Origin: an uncultured Bacteroidales bacterium
GTDB taxonomy: Bacteria > Bacteroidota > Bacteroidia > Bacteroidales > UBA932
Reading direction: 5' to 3'
DNA: 10,497 bases
Assembly: GCA_937899055.1 (NCBI GenBank)
Contig: CALBPX010000070.1
Coordinates: 1 to 10,497 of the forward strand
Shown here one piece after another: positions 1-6,554 of this stretch. Below the pieces are notes generated by a model that did not search any database, was not told the origin of the DNA, and was given only the letters and a program-made list of their open reading frames with translations. The number at the start of each line of letters is the position of its first letter. Position 1 is the stretch's first letter. The position numbers were made by a program, and so were the translations under genes.

Positions 1-455
1 CCGTCCGGGCGTATGAGCACGAAGTTATACAGGACAAAGACTACCAGGAATGTTCTCACGGTAGCACCCAAAAACCTGGAAATGATAAAGAACGACGCTC
101 CAGTCTTGTAGCTGTACACCCCAAATCTCTTTTCAAGGTATGAGTAGATGGATGTAAGGTTCATCTTGAAGTACAGCGGCAGCAGCACCAGCGCTATGAT
201 TGCATAACCGCCTATAAATCCAAGAAGCATAGGCAGATACCAGAACCTCTCGTTATAGACGTTTCCGGGAACGCTCATAAAGCTTACACCGCTCAGCGAT
301 GCCCCTATCATACCGTAGGCCACCACAAACCAGTTGGACTTGCGGTTGCCGGTAAAATAAGAACTGTTGTCGGCCTTACGGCTGGTCAGCCACGCAATCA
401 GGAACAGAATTGCTGTGTAAACCAGGAAGGTAATAAGTAATATCGTAGAATTCAT
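1..455 (-). CDS. Sodium:solute symporter family protein, N-terminal part (cut by the left edge)
   Basis: This is the first 151 codons of an inner-membrane sodium-coupled transporter of the SSS family (APC/LeuT fold). The ATG lies at 455-453, 4 bp after the recR stop, and the frame stays open to the window edge. Visible features are a hydrophobic N-terminal helix (about residues 4-23), a polar stretch with NSSYFTGNRKSNW (30-42), a second helix containing GASLSGVSFMSVPG (51-64), a third (about 72-95), then YSYLEKRFG (104-112) and a further hydrophobic segment (about 121-145). The order 'YFTGNR…W…GASLSGVSF' followed by 'YLEKRFG' is characteristic of the family. The substrate cannot be read from this fragment. 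Its place behind an amino-sugar kinase and murQ suggests an amino sugar such as MurNAc, but that is inference. The C-terminal part is missing only because the window ends. Confidence 0.88.
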   Translation of the reverse strand, partial: MNSTILLITFLVYTAILFLIAWLTSRKADNSSYFTGNRKSNWFVVAYGMIGASLSGVSFMSVPGNVYNERFWYLPMLLGFIGGYAIIALVLLPLYFKMNLTSIYSYLEKRFGVYSYKTGASFFIISRFLGATVRTFLVVFVLYNFVLIRPD

Positions 456-459
456 CCTG

Positions 460-1065
460 TTAGAATTTAAATGGTTGTCTGTTTTCTATGCTCTTTGCAA
501 GAGTGAGTTCGTCTGTGTATTCAAGGTCGTCGCCAAAGGCCACTCCCCGTGCAATGGTTGTAATTTTTATGTCGTATTTCTTGAGCCTGTTGTACAGGAA
601 GTAGGCCGTAGTCTCACCTTCCATGCCGGTAGAAAGGGCCATGACCACCTCCTTTACGCCACCGTCCTCAATTCTTTTTTCAAGCTCGGCGATGGTAAGG
701 TCGGAGGGCCCCACTCCGTCCATGGGGCTGATGATGCCGCCAAGCACATGATACAACCCGTTGTAAATCTGAGTGTTTTCTATGCTGAGCACATCTCTTG
801 CACTCTCCACCACGCAAATCAGGCTGTGGTTGCGTCTCGGGTCTTGGCAAACGGGGCATCTGTCTTCATCGCTGACCATATTGCAAACCTTGCAGTGCTT
901 TACATTATTGGCCAGACTGACAAGTGACGAGGCAAACAGTTCCACATTCTCCCTGGGCTGACGGAGCATGTAAAGGGCCATCCTCAGAGCGCTCTTGCGC
1001 CCTATTCCCGGCAGGGTGGAAAACTGCTCCACCGCCCTCTCCAGCAGCTTGGAAGAATATGCCAT
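460..1065 (-). CDS. recR: Recombination mediator protein RecR
   Basis: RecR works with RecO (and RecF) to load RecA on SSB-coated single-stranded DNA during gap repair. The 201-residue length is the usual family size. Visible in order: a helix-hairpin-helix with LPGIGRKSA (18-26), a four-cysteine zinc site (Cys58, Cys61, Cys70, Cys73), a Toprim domain beginning at VVE with Glu87 and continuing through MEGETTAYFL (148-157), and the C-terminal Walker-B-like segment ARGVAFGDDLEYTDELTL (172-189). All key residues are present, so the protein should be functional. The gene begins 5 bp after the murQ stop and ends 4 bp before the symporter start, so it is probably co-transcribed with an amino-sugar salvage cluster. 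That is an unusual setting for a repair gene; dnaX and the YbaB gene are its common partners in many other bacteria. Confidence 0.97.
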   Translation of the reverse strand: MAYSSKLLERAVEQFSTLPGIGRKSALRMALYMLRQPRENVELFASSLVSLANNVKHCKVCNMVSDEDRCPVCQDPRRNHSLICVVESARDVLSIENTQIYNGLYHVLGGIISPMDGVGPSDLTIAELEKRIEDGGVKEVVMALSTGMEGETTAYFLYNRLKKYDIKITTIARGVAFGDDLEYTDELTLAKSIENRQPFKF

Positions 1066-1070
1066 AGTAT

Positions 1071-1892
1071 TTATTTTCCGGCCTTGTAGGCATCCACTCC
1101 GTTACGGACTGAGCCGTAGCGGAGCAGATACTCCTTGGCAAGTTCATAATCAGCTATTCCGGTTTCGTCCATTATCATACGCGTGCCCCTGTCAACGAGC
1201 TTTGCGTTGGAAAGCTGCATATCAACCATCTTGTTGCCCTTCACATGGCCCAGCTTTATCATTGCCGATGTAGATATCATGTTGAGTATCAGCTTTTGGG
1301 CAGTTCCGCTCTTCATTCTGGTAGAGCCGGTTACAAACTCAGGGCCTACAACCGCAACCATTGGAATATCTACAACTTCGGCCACCCTTGCTCCCGGGTT
1401 GCAGGTTATGCAGCCGGTCAGAAGCCCCATCTTGCGGGCCTTTTCGCACGCACCTACAACATAGGGTGTGGAACCGCTGGCGGCTATGCCCACTACGGAA
1501 TCCCATCCGCCTATGTTGAACTTCTGAAGATCGGCCCAGCCCATGTCGTAGTCGTCCTCGGCATTCTCCACAGCCTTGCGTATGGCCCCGTCGCCACCGG
1601 CTATCAGACCTATCACAAGGTCAAAAGGAGCACCGTATGTAGGAGGTATTTCGCTGGCATCCAATATGCCCAGCCTTCCGCTGGTTCCGGCTCCAAGGTA
1701 GAAGAGCCTTCCGCCCTTCTTCATTCTTTCAACCAGAAGGTCTATGAATTTTTCAACCTGAGGCAGGCACTTTTCCACTGCATAGGGTACGGTCTTGTCC
1801 TCTTCGTTCATACCGCGGATCAGTTCCGCCGTAGTCATCTTGTCCAGATCAGAATAATTGGACGGCTGCTCGGTAACTTTCTTTACACTCAT
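1071..1892 (-). CDS. murQ: N-acetylmuramic acid 6-phosphate etherase MurQ
   Basis: MurQ is a cytoplasmic etherase that removes D-lactate from MurNAc-6-phosphate to give GlcNAc-6-phosphate, feeding recycled or scavenged cell-wall sugar into amino-sugar metabolism. The 273-residue protein has one SIS (sugar isomerase) domain. Diagnostic motifs are GAGTSGRLGILDASE (67-81), GGDGA (99-103), AASGSTPYV (137-145) and GPEFVTGSTRMKSGTAQK (183-200). Glu81 and Glu112 are spaced like the two glutamates known to matter in E. coli MurQ (83 and 114). It is slightly shorter than E. coli MurQ and lacks much of the C-terminal tail, but all conserved blocks are present. Its ATG overlaps the stop of the upstream kinase gene in an ATGA, implying translational coupling: the kinase would make the MurNAc-6-phosphate that MurQ uses. 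Confidence 0.97.
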   Translation of the reverse strand: MSVKKVTEQPSNYSDLDKMTTAELIRGMNEEDKTVPYAVEKCLPQVEKFIDLLVERMKKGGRLFYLGAGTSGRLGILDASEIPPTYGAPFDLVIGLIAGGDGAIRKAVENAEDDYDMGWADLQKFNIGGWDSVVGIAASGSTPYVVGACEKARKMGLLTGCITCNPGARVAEVVDIPMVAVVGPEFVTGSTRMKSGTAQKLILNMISTSAMIKLGHVKGNKMVDMQLSNAKLVDRGTRMIMDETGIADYELAKEYLLRYGSVRNGVDAYKAGK

Positions 1893-2743
1893 GACAGTTT
1901 CTCCAGATACTTGTTCTTGTGATATTCTATCAGGCCGTCAATCGGGCTTTTGAGCACCCTTCCGACCTTTACTCCGCATTCGGCGGCAACTTCCTCAAGT
2001 TCGCGGCGGAAAATATAGCCGATAGAACCTACTACATTCATCGGATAATTGTGATAGTTGTAGCCATAGACATTGCGGGTTATGAAATCTTTGAAACCAG
2101 ACTTGAGAAGGTTCTGCATATATTCAGTATTGCGGAACTCCTCTATGAAATAGGAGAACTGAGCCAGGAACCTGTTGGGCGACGGCTGCTTATAGACCCT
2201 ATCCACAATCTTCAGATAATCAAGGTCATACCTGTCTATGAAAGCCTTCTCGATATCCTTAGGGAAAAGGCCCTTTATGAAGTCTGATATCAGCCTCTTT
2301 CCAAAATATCCGCCGCTGGCCTCATCGCCGAGGATAAAGCCTCCTGCATTTACATGCTCGGCCATCTTAGTGCCGTCAAAGAAGCATGAATTGGCTCCGG
2401 TACCTATTATGCAGGCTATTCCCTGGCCGTCGCCGCACAAAGCTCTGGCGGCTGCCAGCATATCGGATGCGGCAAAGCACTTTACGCCCGGAAAAACTTC
2501 CTGAAATGCGCTTTCAAGATCGCTTCCTACGGAATCCGACACTACACCTGCACCGTAGAAGTAAACCTCCGTAACATTATCGCCCAGGATTGATTCCAGA
2601 CTGGTTCTGAGTATCTCAACTATCTTTTCTCTGGATATGAAAACCGGATTGATGCCGGCGGTCTTGACAGAAACCGTTGTTCCGTCTTCCTTGATTGCAA
2701 CCCAATCTACCTTGGTTGAGCCGCTGTCTGCTACTAATATCAT
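1889..2743 (-). CDS. BadF/BadG/BcrA/BcrD-family amino-sugar kinase, probably a MurNAc kinase (MurK-like)
   Basis: This is an ASKHA-fold ATP-dependent kinase of the BadF/GlcNAc-kinase group, 284 residues. Motifs seen are the phosphate-1 loop DSGSTKVDW (6-14), the phosphate-2 loop IIGTGANSC (112-120), GGFILGDEASGGYFG (134-148) and a C-terminal adenosine-type segment VVGSIGYIF (237-245). The family phosphorylates GlcNAc, GlcN or MurNAc at O6. Substrate choice cannot be read directly. The ATGA overlap with murQ argues for MurNAc, since MurQ needs MurNAc-6-phosphate and there is no PTS gene nearby to make it. Tannerella forsythia (Bacteroidales) has a described transporter-kinase-MurQ cluster for MurNAc, which supports this reading. 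A GlcNAc kinase is the main alternative. The gene is the first of the presumed operon, with a promoter-like box about 32 bp upstream. Confidence 0.9.
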   Translation of the reverse strand: MILVADSGSTKVDWVAIKEDGTTVSVKTAGINPVFISREKIVEILRTSLESILGDNVTEVYFYGAGVVSDSVGSDLESAFQEVFPGVKCFAASDMLAAARALCGDGQGIACIIGTGANSCFFDGTKMAEHVNAGGFILGDEASGGYFGKRLISDFIKGLFPKDIEKAFIDRYDLDYLKIVDRVYKQPSPNRFLAQFSYFIEEFRNTEYMQNLLKSGFKDFITRNVYGYNYHNYPMNVVGSIGYIFRRELEEVAAECGVKVGRVLKSPIDGLIEYHKNKYLEKLS

Positions 2744-2774
2744 CTTGTACTCTTTTGAATTTTGAAAAATCGTG

Positions 2775-2782
2775 CAAATATA
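2775..2782 (-). promoter_or_regulatory. Bacteroidota -7 promoter box for the kinase-murQ-recR-symporter cluster
   Basis: Read on the minus strand this is TATATTTG, an exact match to the Bacteroidota sigma-ABfr -7 consensus TAnnTTTG. It sits in the 53 bp gap between the end of the dipeptidyl-peptidase gene and the kinase start, leaving a leader of roughly 25 nt. A TTTG on the minus strand (2808-2805) could act as the -33 element, but the 22 bp spacing is a little long. Confidence 0.55.
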
Positions 2783-2796
2783 CCAAAAAACAGCCT

Positions 2797-4863
2797 CTAA
2801 TCGGCAAATTCCATCTCGTCAAACAGGTAGGAGGCATGTCCTATATACTCTATATTGAACAGCAGATACCTGATATCCAAAGATATATTGCGGCAGACGC
2901 TGGGGTCATAAACTATGTCGCTCATAGTACCTTCCCATACACGGTCAAAGTTGATTCCTATAAGGTTGCCGTCGGCATTTATGACAGGGCTTCCGGAATT
3001 GCCGCCCGTAGTATGGTTGGTGGCCAGGAAGCATACCGGCTGGCTGTCATGCCCGCCTTCTGCGTATATATCTCTGAGAGTCTGAGGGATATTGTAGTCA
3101 AAGATGTCCGGGTTGTCTTTTTCTATGATGCCCTTGAGAGTAGAAACCGGCTTATAGTAAGCTCCGTCAAATGGGCTGTAGCCTTTGACATTGCCGTAAG
3201 CTATCCTCAAAGTGAGGTTGGCGTCCGGATAGAACTGCTTCTGAGGCTCAAACTCCATCTGCCCCTGCATGTAGTCGCGGTAGGCAAGCCTTATGTCTGA
3301 ATTGACATCGTTGATCTGAGGCCTGAGCTCATTGTAATACCAGTTGTAGAAATCTTCATAGAGCCTGTATGCCGGATCTTCATCAACAGCCTTTGCATCA
3401 TCGGCCGTTAGAGAGAGAAGCTTTTCTTTACTGGTGAACATGGATTTGGCATAAAGATCTTTCTTCCAAGCCTCTATGCTGCCATATTCTTTGAGCTTGT
3501 CCTTGAAGAACTGCGGTTTGAACTCATCCTGCATTTCAGAATCAAAGGCCTTCATCATAGCAACAAAAATTTCTTCATCAATTGGCTGGTAATAGTCTTT
3601 GAAGAAAGCTTCCACCGTAGCATCTTTGGCCTTCTTGTTCTTGATAACCCTTTTTACAGAAGAGGCCAGGCCAAGCAGTTCTATGCTCCTTGCGGTTTCC
3701 GTATAGTACTCGTATGCAAGATAATAAGGATTGCGCTTGGAATACAGGGCTTCCAGTTTCTCAACAAGACCGTCATAGCGCTTGCCCTTAGCCCATTCCT
3801 TGAACCGCTCCTGATAAGCTTTCTTGTTGGCAACGGTATGCATCCTGCGGATGCCCTTTTCCTCACCCTGCCACTTCTTCCAGGCATTTGACACACTTGC
3901 AGCCTTGGACGAATACTGGATTCTGACAGCCTGAGACATACCCATGTATTTCTTCATTATGTCCAGGCGTTTTGTCCTGAGGGCTATCTTTCTGGGGTCG
4001 GATACATTTCCGGTATATTCCACCTCGTCCGAAGTTACATATTCCTTGGTGTTTCCCGGGCAGCCATATACAAATGTAAAATCTCCTTCCTTTACTCCCT
4101 TACGGCTGATTGTGAAGAATTTCTTGGGGTGATAAGGCACATTGCCCTCGGAATAGTCTGCCGGATTGTTGTCCTTGTCGGCATAGATACGGAATATGGA
4201 AAAATCGCCCGTATGCCTGGGCCACATCCAGTTGTCGGTATCGCCGCCGAACTTTCCTATGGATGAAGGCGGAGCCCCTACCAGGCGCACATCGCGGAAG
4301 GTCCTGAAAACAAACAGGAAATACTGATTGCCGTAAAACAGAGCCTCTACATTGGCCCTGAGCCCCTTGCCTTCCTTTACGGCCTCTGCCACAAGAGTGT
4401 GAGAATTGGTCCTGATTACAGAATCTCTCTGAGCCTCGGTCATAGACGGTTCATAGCCCATGAGAACATCATCGGTGACATCCTTCATATATTCCAGAAA
4501 ACTTACCGTAAGACCCGGGTTTGGGAGTTCCTGACTGCGGTTCAAAGCCCAGAATCCGTCTTTGAGGTAATCGTGCTCCACGCTGGAATGCCTCTGTATC
4601 TGGCCGTAGCCGCAATGGTGGTTGGTAAAAAGCAGCCCGTCTGCCGATACAAGTTCTCCGGTGCAGCCACTGCCGAACAGCACCACGGCGTCTTTCAGAC
4701 ACGCCTTGTTGACGCTGTAAACATCCTCGGCCTTGAGCTTAAAGCCCTTGGCTCTCATATCCTTGATTCTCTGGTTAATGAGCACAGGAAGCCACATACC
4801 CTCGTCGGCCATGGCATCAAAAGCCAGCAGAAGAGAGAGTATGGCAATCAGTATTTTTTTCAT
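2797..4863 (-). CDS. dpp11: S46 family dipeptidyl-peptidase, DPP11 type (Asp/Glu-specific)
   Basis: This is a periplasmic serine exopeptidase that releases dipeptides from the N-terminus of oligopeptides, 688 residues. I chose the ATG at 4863 because it opens a clear signal peptide, with a probable cut after AMA (17-19) just before the conserved DEGMW. An in-frame ATG 54 bp upstream lies inside pldA and would bury the signal. The chymotrypsin-like triad is His83 in FTNHHCGYG (79-87), an Asp most likely Asp220 in PRHTGDFS (215-222), and Ser623 in TGGNSGSPV (619-627). Arg641 in INFDRVWEG lies 18 residues after the catalytic Ser, matching Arg673 of Porphyromonas gingivalis DPP11 (Ser655), the residue that gives acidic P1 preference; DPP7 has Gly there. 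Such enzymes supply dipeptides to peptide-fermenting Bacteroidales. The gene follows pldA by 10 bp and is probably co-transcribed with it. Confidence 0.95.
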   Translation of the reverse strand: MKKILIAILSLLLAFDAMADEGMWLPVLINQRIKDMRAKGFKLKAEDVYSVNKACLKDAVVLFGSGCTGELVSADGLLFTNHHCGYGQIQRHSSVEHDYLKDGFWALNRSQELPNPGLTVSFLEYMKDVTDDVLMGYEPSMTEAQRDSVIRTNSHTLVAEAVKEGKGLRANVEALFYGNQYFLFVFRTFRDVRLVGAPPSSIGKFGGDTDNWMWPRHTGDFSIFRIYADKDNNPADYSEGNVPYHPKKFFTISRKGVKEGDFTFVYGCPGNTKEYVTSDEVEYTGNVSDPRKIALRTKRLDIMKKYMGMSQAVRIQYSSKAASVSNAWKKWQGEEKGIRRMHTVANKKAYQERFKEWAKGKRYDGLVEKLEALYSKRNPYYLAYEYYTETARSIELLGLASSVKRVIKNKKAKDATVEAFFKDYYQPIDEEIFVAMMKAFDSEMQDEFKPQFFKDKLKEYGSIEAWKKDLYAKSMFTSKEKLLSLTADDAKAVDEDPAYRLYEDFYNWYYNELRPQINDVNSDIRLAYRDYMQGQMEFEPQKQFYPDANLTLRIAYGNVKGYSPFDGAYYKPVSTLKGIIEKDNPDIFDYNIPQTLRDIYAEGGHDSQPVCFLATNHTTGGNSGSPVINADGNLIGINFDRVWEGTMSDIVYDPSVCRNISLDIRYLLFNIEYIGHASYLFDEMEFAD

Positions 4864-4873
4864 AATCAATATA

Positions 4874-5707
4874 TTAACGAATTGAAGAATTATATCCGTG
4901 TTTGAGTTCCATTGCAAATCCTGCCCTTATGTGAGACTCGTACTTGTAGAAGTTCACCAGCGTTTCGCAGTATCCGCTCCTGTACTGAATAAACAAAGAC
5001 GGCAGGAAACTGCCCTTTTCGCTCAGGCGGTAAGACAGATTGAACTCCAGATTGCAGTTCTTGAACGAGTTTGACGGATTTACAAGCGCCGTAAAGTTCA
5101 GGCGGTTGTCCAGTGCCTTGGCCGTAGCCCAAACCTGGAAGAAACCCCTCTTCTTAAAGAAATGAGGCAGGCCGGGCACATGTTCATAGTAGCCGTACCA
5201 AGCTTTACCGCCCACCATGAGCTCCTTTACCGGGGAGTATATGGCCTCCACATAAGCGGTATTTATGCTTCTGGACCTTTCGTTGATATAGCCGTTGCTC
5301 TTGTGGCTGATACCCATCAGCAAATCCAGTTTGGGGTTTACATACCAATAGGCGCAAAGCCCTGGGCTAAAGGCGTTTTCTACAAGCGGACTGGATTTGT
5401 CGTAAACATTCCAGACGCCGGTTTCTGTGTAATTGCCCAGCAGATCCACATTTCCGAAGCGGGCCAGCCTCAAGGCCAGGCTCACCTGGAAGCGCACATC
5501 GGCATTGTGCTTGTCCACGTTTGTAGTGTTGGCCGGAATTCCGGTAATGAAATAAGTTTCGCGGAACTGCCCGAATACCGGAAATCTCTGTCGTTGAGTC
5601 TGTTCATAAAAGCTTTCGTCCGGAATGGCGGCCTCCTCCACATTCTGCGCAAGAACCTGAGGGCAGAAAAACAGGGCCGCTGACAATGCAAGTAGTATGT
5701 TTCTCAT
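4874..5707 (-). CDS. pldA: Outer-membrane phospholipase A (OMPLA)
   Basis: OMPLA is a calcium-dependent outer-membrane phospholipase (A1/A2) that removes misplaced phospholipids from the outer leaflet. The protein is 277 residues. It has an N-terminal signal peptide with a likely cut after VLA (18-20), then alternating aromatic/polar strands typical of a 12-strand barrel. The active-site block GISHKSNG (132-139) followed by SRSIN (145-149) aligns with E. coli PldA: His135, Ser137 and Asn149 correspond to its His142, Ser144 and Asn156 with identical spacing. The calcium-site region SSPLVEN (105-111) and the late motif QYRSGYCETLVNF (241-253) also match the E. coli pattern. The gene is divergent from the exonuclease gene and lies 10 bp upstream of dpp11. 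Similarity outside these blocks is low, as expected between phyla, but the catalytic pattern is complete. Confidence 0.9.
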   Translation of the reverse strand: MRNILLALSAALFFCPQVLAQNVEEAAIPDESFYEQTQRQRFPVFGQFRETYFITGIPANTTNVDKHNADVRFQVSLALRLARFGNVDLLGNYTETGVWNVYDKSSPLVENAFSPGLCAYWYVNPKLDLLMGISHKSNGYINERSRSINTAYVEAIYSPVKELMVGGKAWYGYYEHVPGLPHFFKKRGFFQVWATAKALDNRLNFTALVNPSNSFKNCNLEFNLSYRLSEKGSFLPSLFIQYRSGYCETLVNFYKYESHIRAGFAMELKHGYNSSIR

Positions 5708-5794
5708 AGCGATAATTTTTTAACAGACCTTAAAAATACAAATTTTATCCGTTTGGATTAGTAAATTTGCCAGACAAATCAATTATCCTCGGCG
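5708..5794. promoter_or_regulatory. Divergent intergenic region between pldA and the exonuclease III gene
   Basis: These 87 bp must hold promoters for both directions. On the plus strand TAAATTTG (5762-5769) is an exact TAnnTTTG -7 box placed 25 bp before the nuclease ATG; no clear -33 TTTG sits at the right distance. On the minus strand the best pldA candidate is AAAATTTG (5746-5739), one mismatch from consensus, so the pldA promoter is only tentative. Confidence 0.5.
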
Positions 5795-6550
5795 ATGAAA
5801 CTAATATCCTGGAACGTAAACGGCCTGAGAGCCTGCCAGTCAAAAGGCTTTTCCGACATATTCAAGACTCTGGATGCAGACATCTTCTGCCTGCAGGAAA
5901 CAAAGATGCAGGAGGGACAGCTGGACCTGAACTTTCCGAATTACCGCTCCTACTGGAACTATGCCCAGAAGAAGGGCTATTCCGGCACCGCTGTCTTTAC
6001 CAGAGTGGAACCCATAGGCGCAAGCTACGGCTTAAACATACCGGAGCACGACCGTGAAGGAAGGGTTATTACCCTGGAATTCAAAGACTTTTATCTGGTA
6101 TGCGTATATACCCCAAACTCTCAGGAAGAACTTCAGAGGCTCGCCTACCGGATGCAGTGGGAAGATGCTTTCAGAGCCTATCTTATGGCCTTGGACGCCA
6201 AAAAGAGCGTAATAGTCTGCGGCGACATGAATGTGGCGCACAAGGAAATTGACCTCAAAAACCCCAAGACCAACCGCCATAACGCCGGATTTACGGATGA
6301 GGAACGGGGCAAGTTCACTCAGCTTCTCCAGGCTGGTTTTACGGACACCTGGCGTTATTTTTACCCAAATCTGGAAGGGGTATATTCCTGGTGGAGCTAC
6401 CGGTTCCAGTCCAGGCAGAGAAACACAGGCTGGCGCATAGATTATTTCCTCTCTTCCAACAGGCTGGACAGCAAGCTTTCAGACGCCAAAATACACACCG
6501 GTATCCTGGGCAGCGACCATTGCCCCGTAGAACTGGACATAAATCTTTAG
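5795..6550 (+). CDS. xth: Exodeoxyribonuclease III (AP endonuclease, ExoA/Xth family)
   Basis: This is a base-excision-repair enzyme that cleaves DNA 5' of abasic sites and trims 3' blocking groups. Its 251-residue length is usual for the ExoA/ExoIII family of exonuclease/endonuclease/phosphatase-fold enzymes. The sequence shows ISWNVNGLRA (4-13) with Asn7, LQETK (33-37) with the metal-binding Glu35, YTPNSQ (105-110) with Tyr105, CGDMNVAH (142-149) with Asp144 and Asn146, WSYRFQSRQRNTGWRIDYFL (200-219) and GSDHCPV (239-245) with the Asp241-His242 pair. All catalytic residues are present. The ATG is fixed by the family's 'MKLISWNVNG' beginning. It is transcribed alone, divergent from pldA and convergent with the acyltransferase gene, whose end is 4 bp away. 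No strong terminator hairpin was seen at the junction. Confidence 0.97.
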   Translation: MKLISWNVNGLRACQSKGFSDIFKTLDADIFCLQETKMQEGQLDLNFPNYRSYWNYAQKKGYSGTAVFTRVEPIGASYGLNIPEHDREGRVITLEFKDFYLVCVYTPNSQEELQRLAYRMQWEDAFRAYLMALDAKKSVIVCGDMNVAHKEIDLKNPKTNRHNAGFTDEERGKFTQLLQAGFTDTWRYFYPNLEGVYSWWSYRFQSRQRNTGWRIDYFLSSNRLDSKLSDAKIHTGILGSDHCPVELDINL

Positions 6551-6554
6551 AAAA

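Noticed and set aside
1245..1922. A 225-codon plus-strand frame opposite murQ
   Set aside because: murQ motifs on the minus strand are unambiguous; the plus-strand protein has no family features.
2695..3300. A 201-codon open frame on the plus strand opposite the DPP11 gene
   Set aside because: It overlaps a gene with complete S46 motifs and has no recognised domain, so it is a by-product of that gene's codon pattern.
4864..4917. An 18-residue N-terminal extension of the S46 peptidase from an upstream ATG
   Set aside because: It lies within the end of pldA and would hide the signal peptide that starts at the ATG at 4863.
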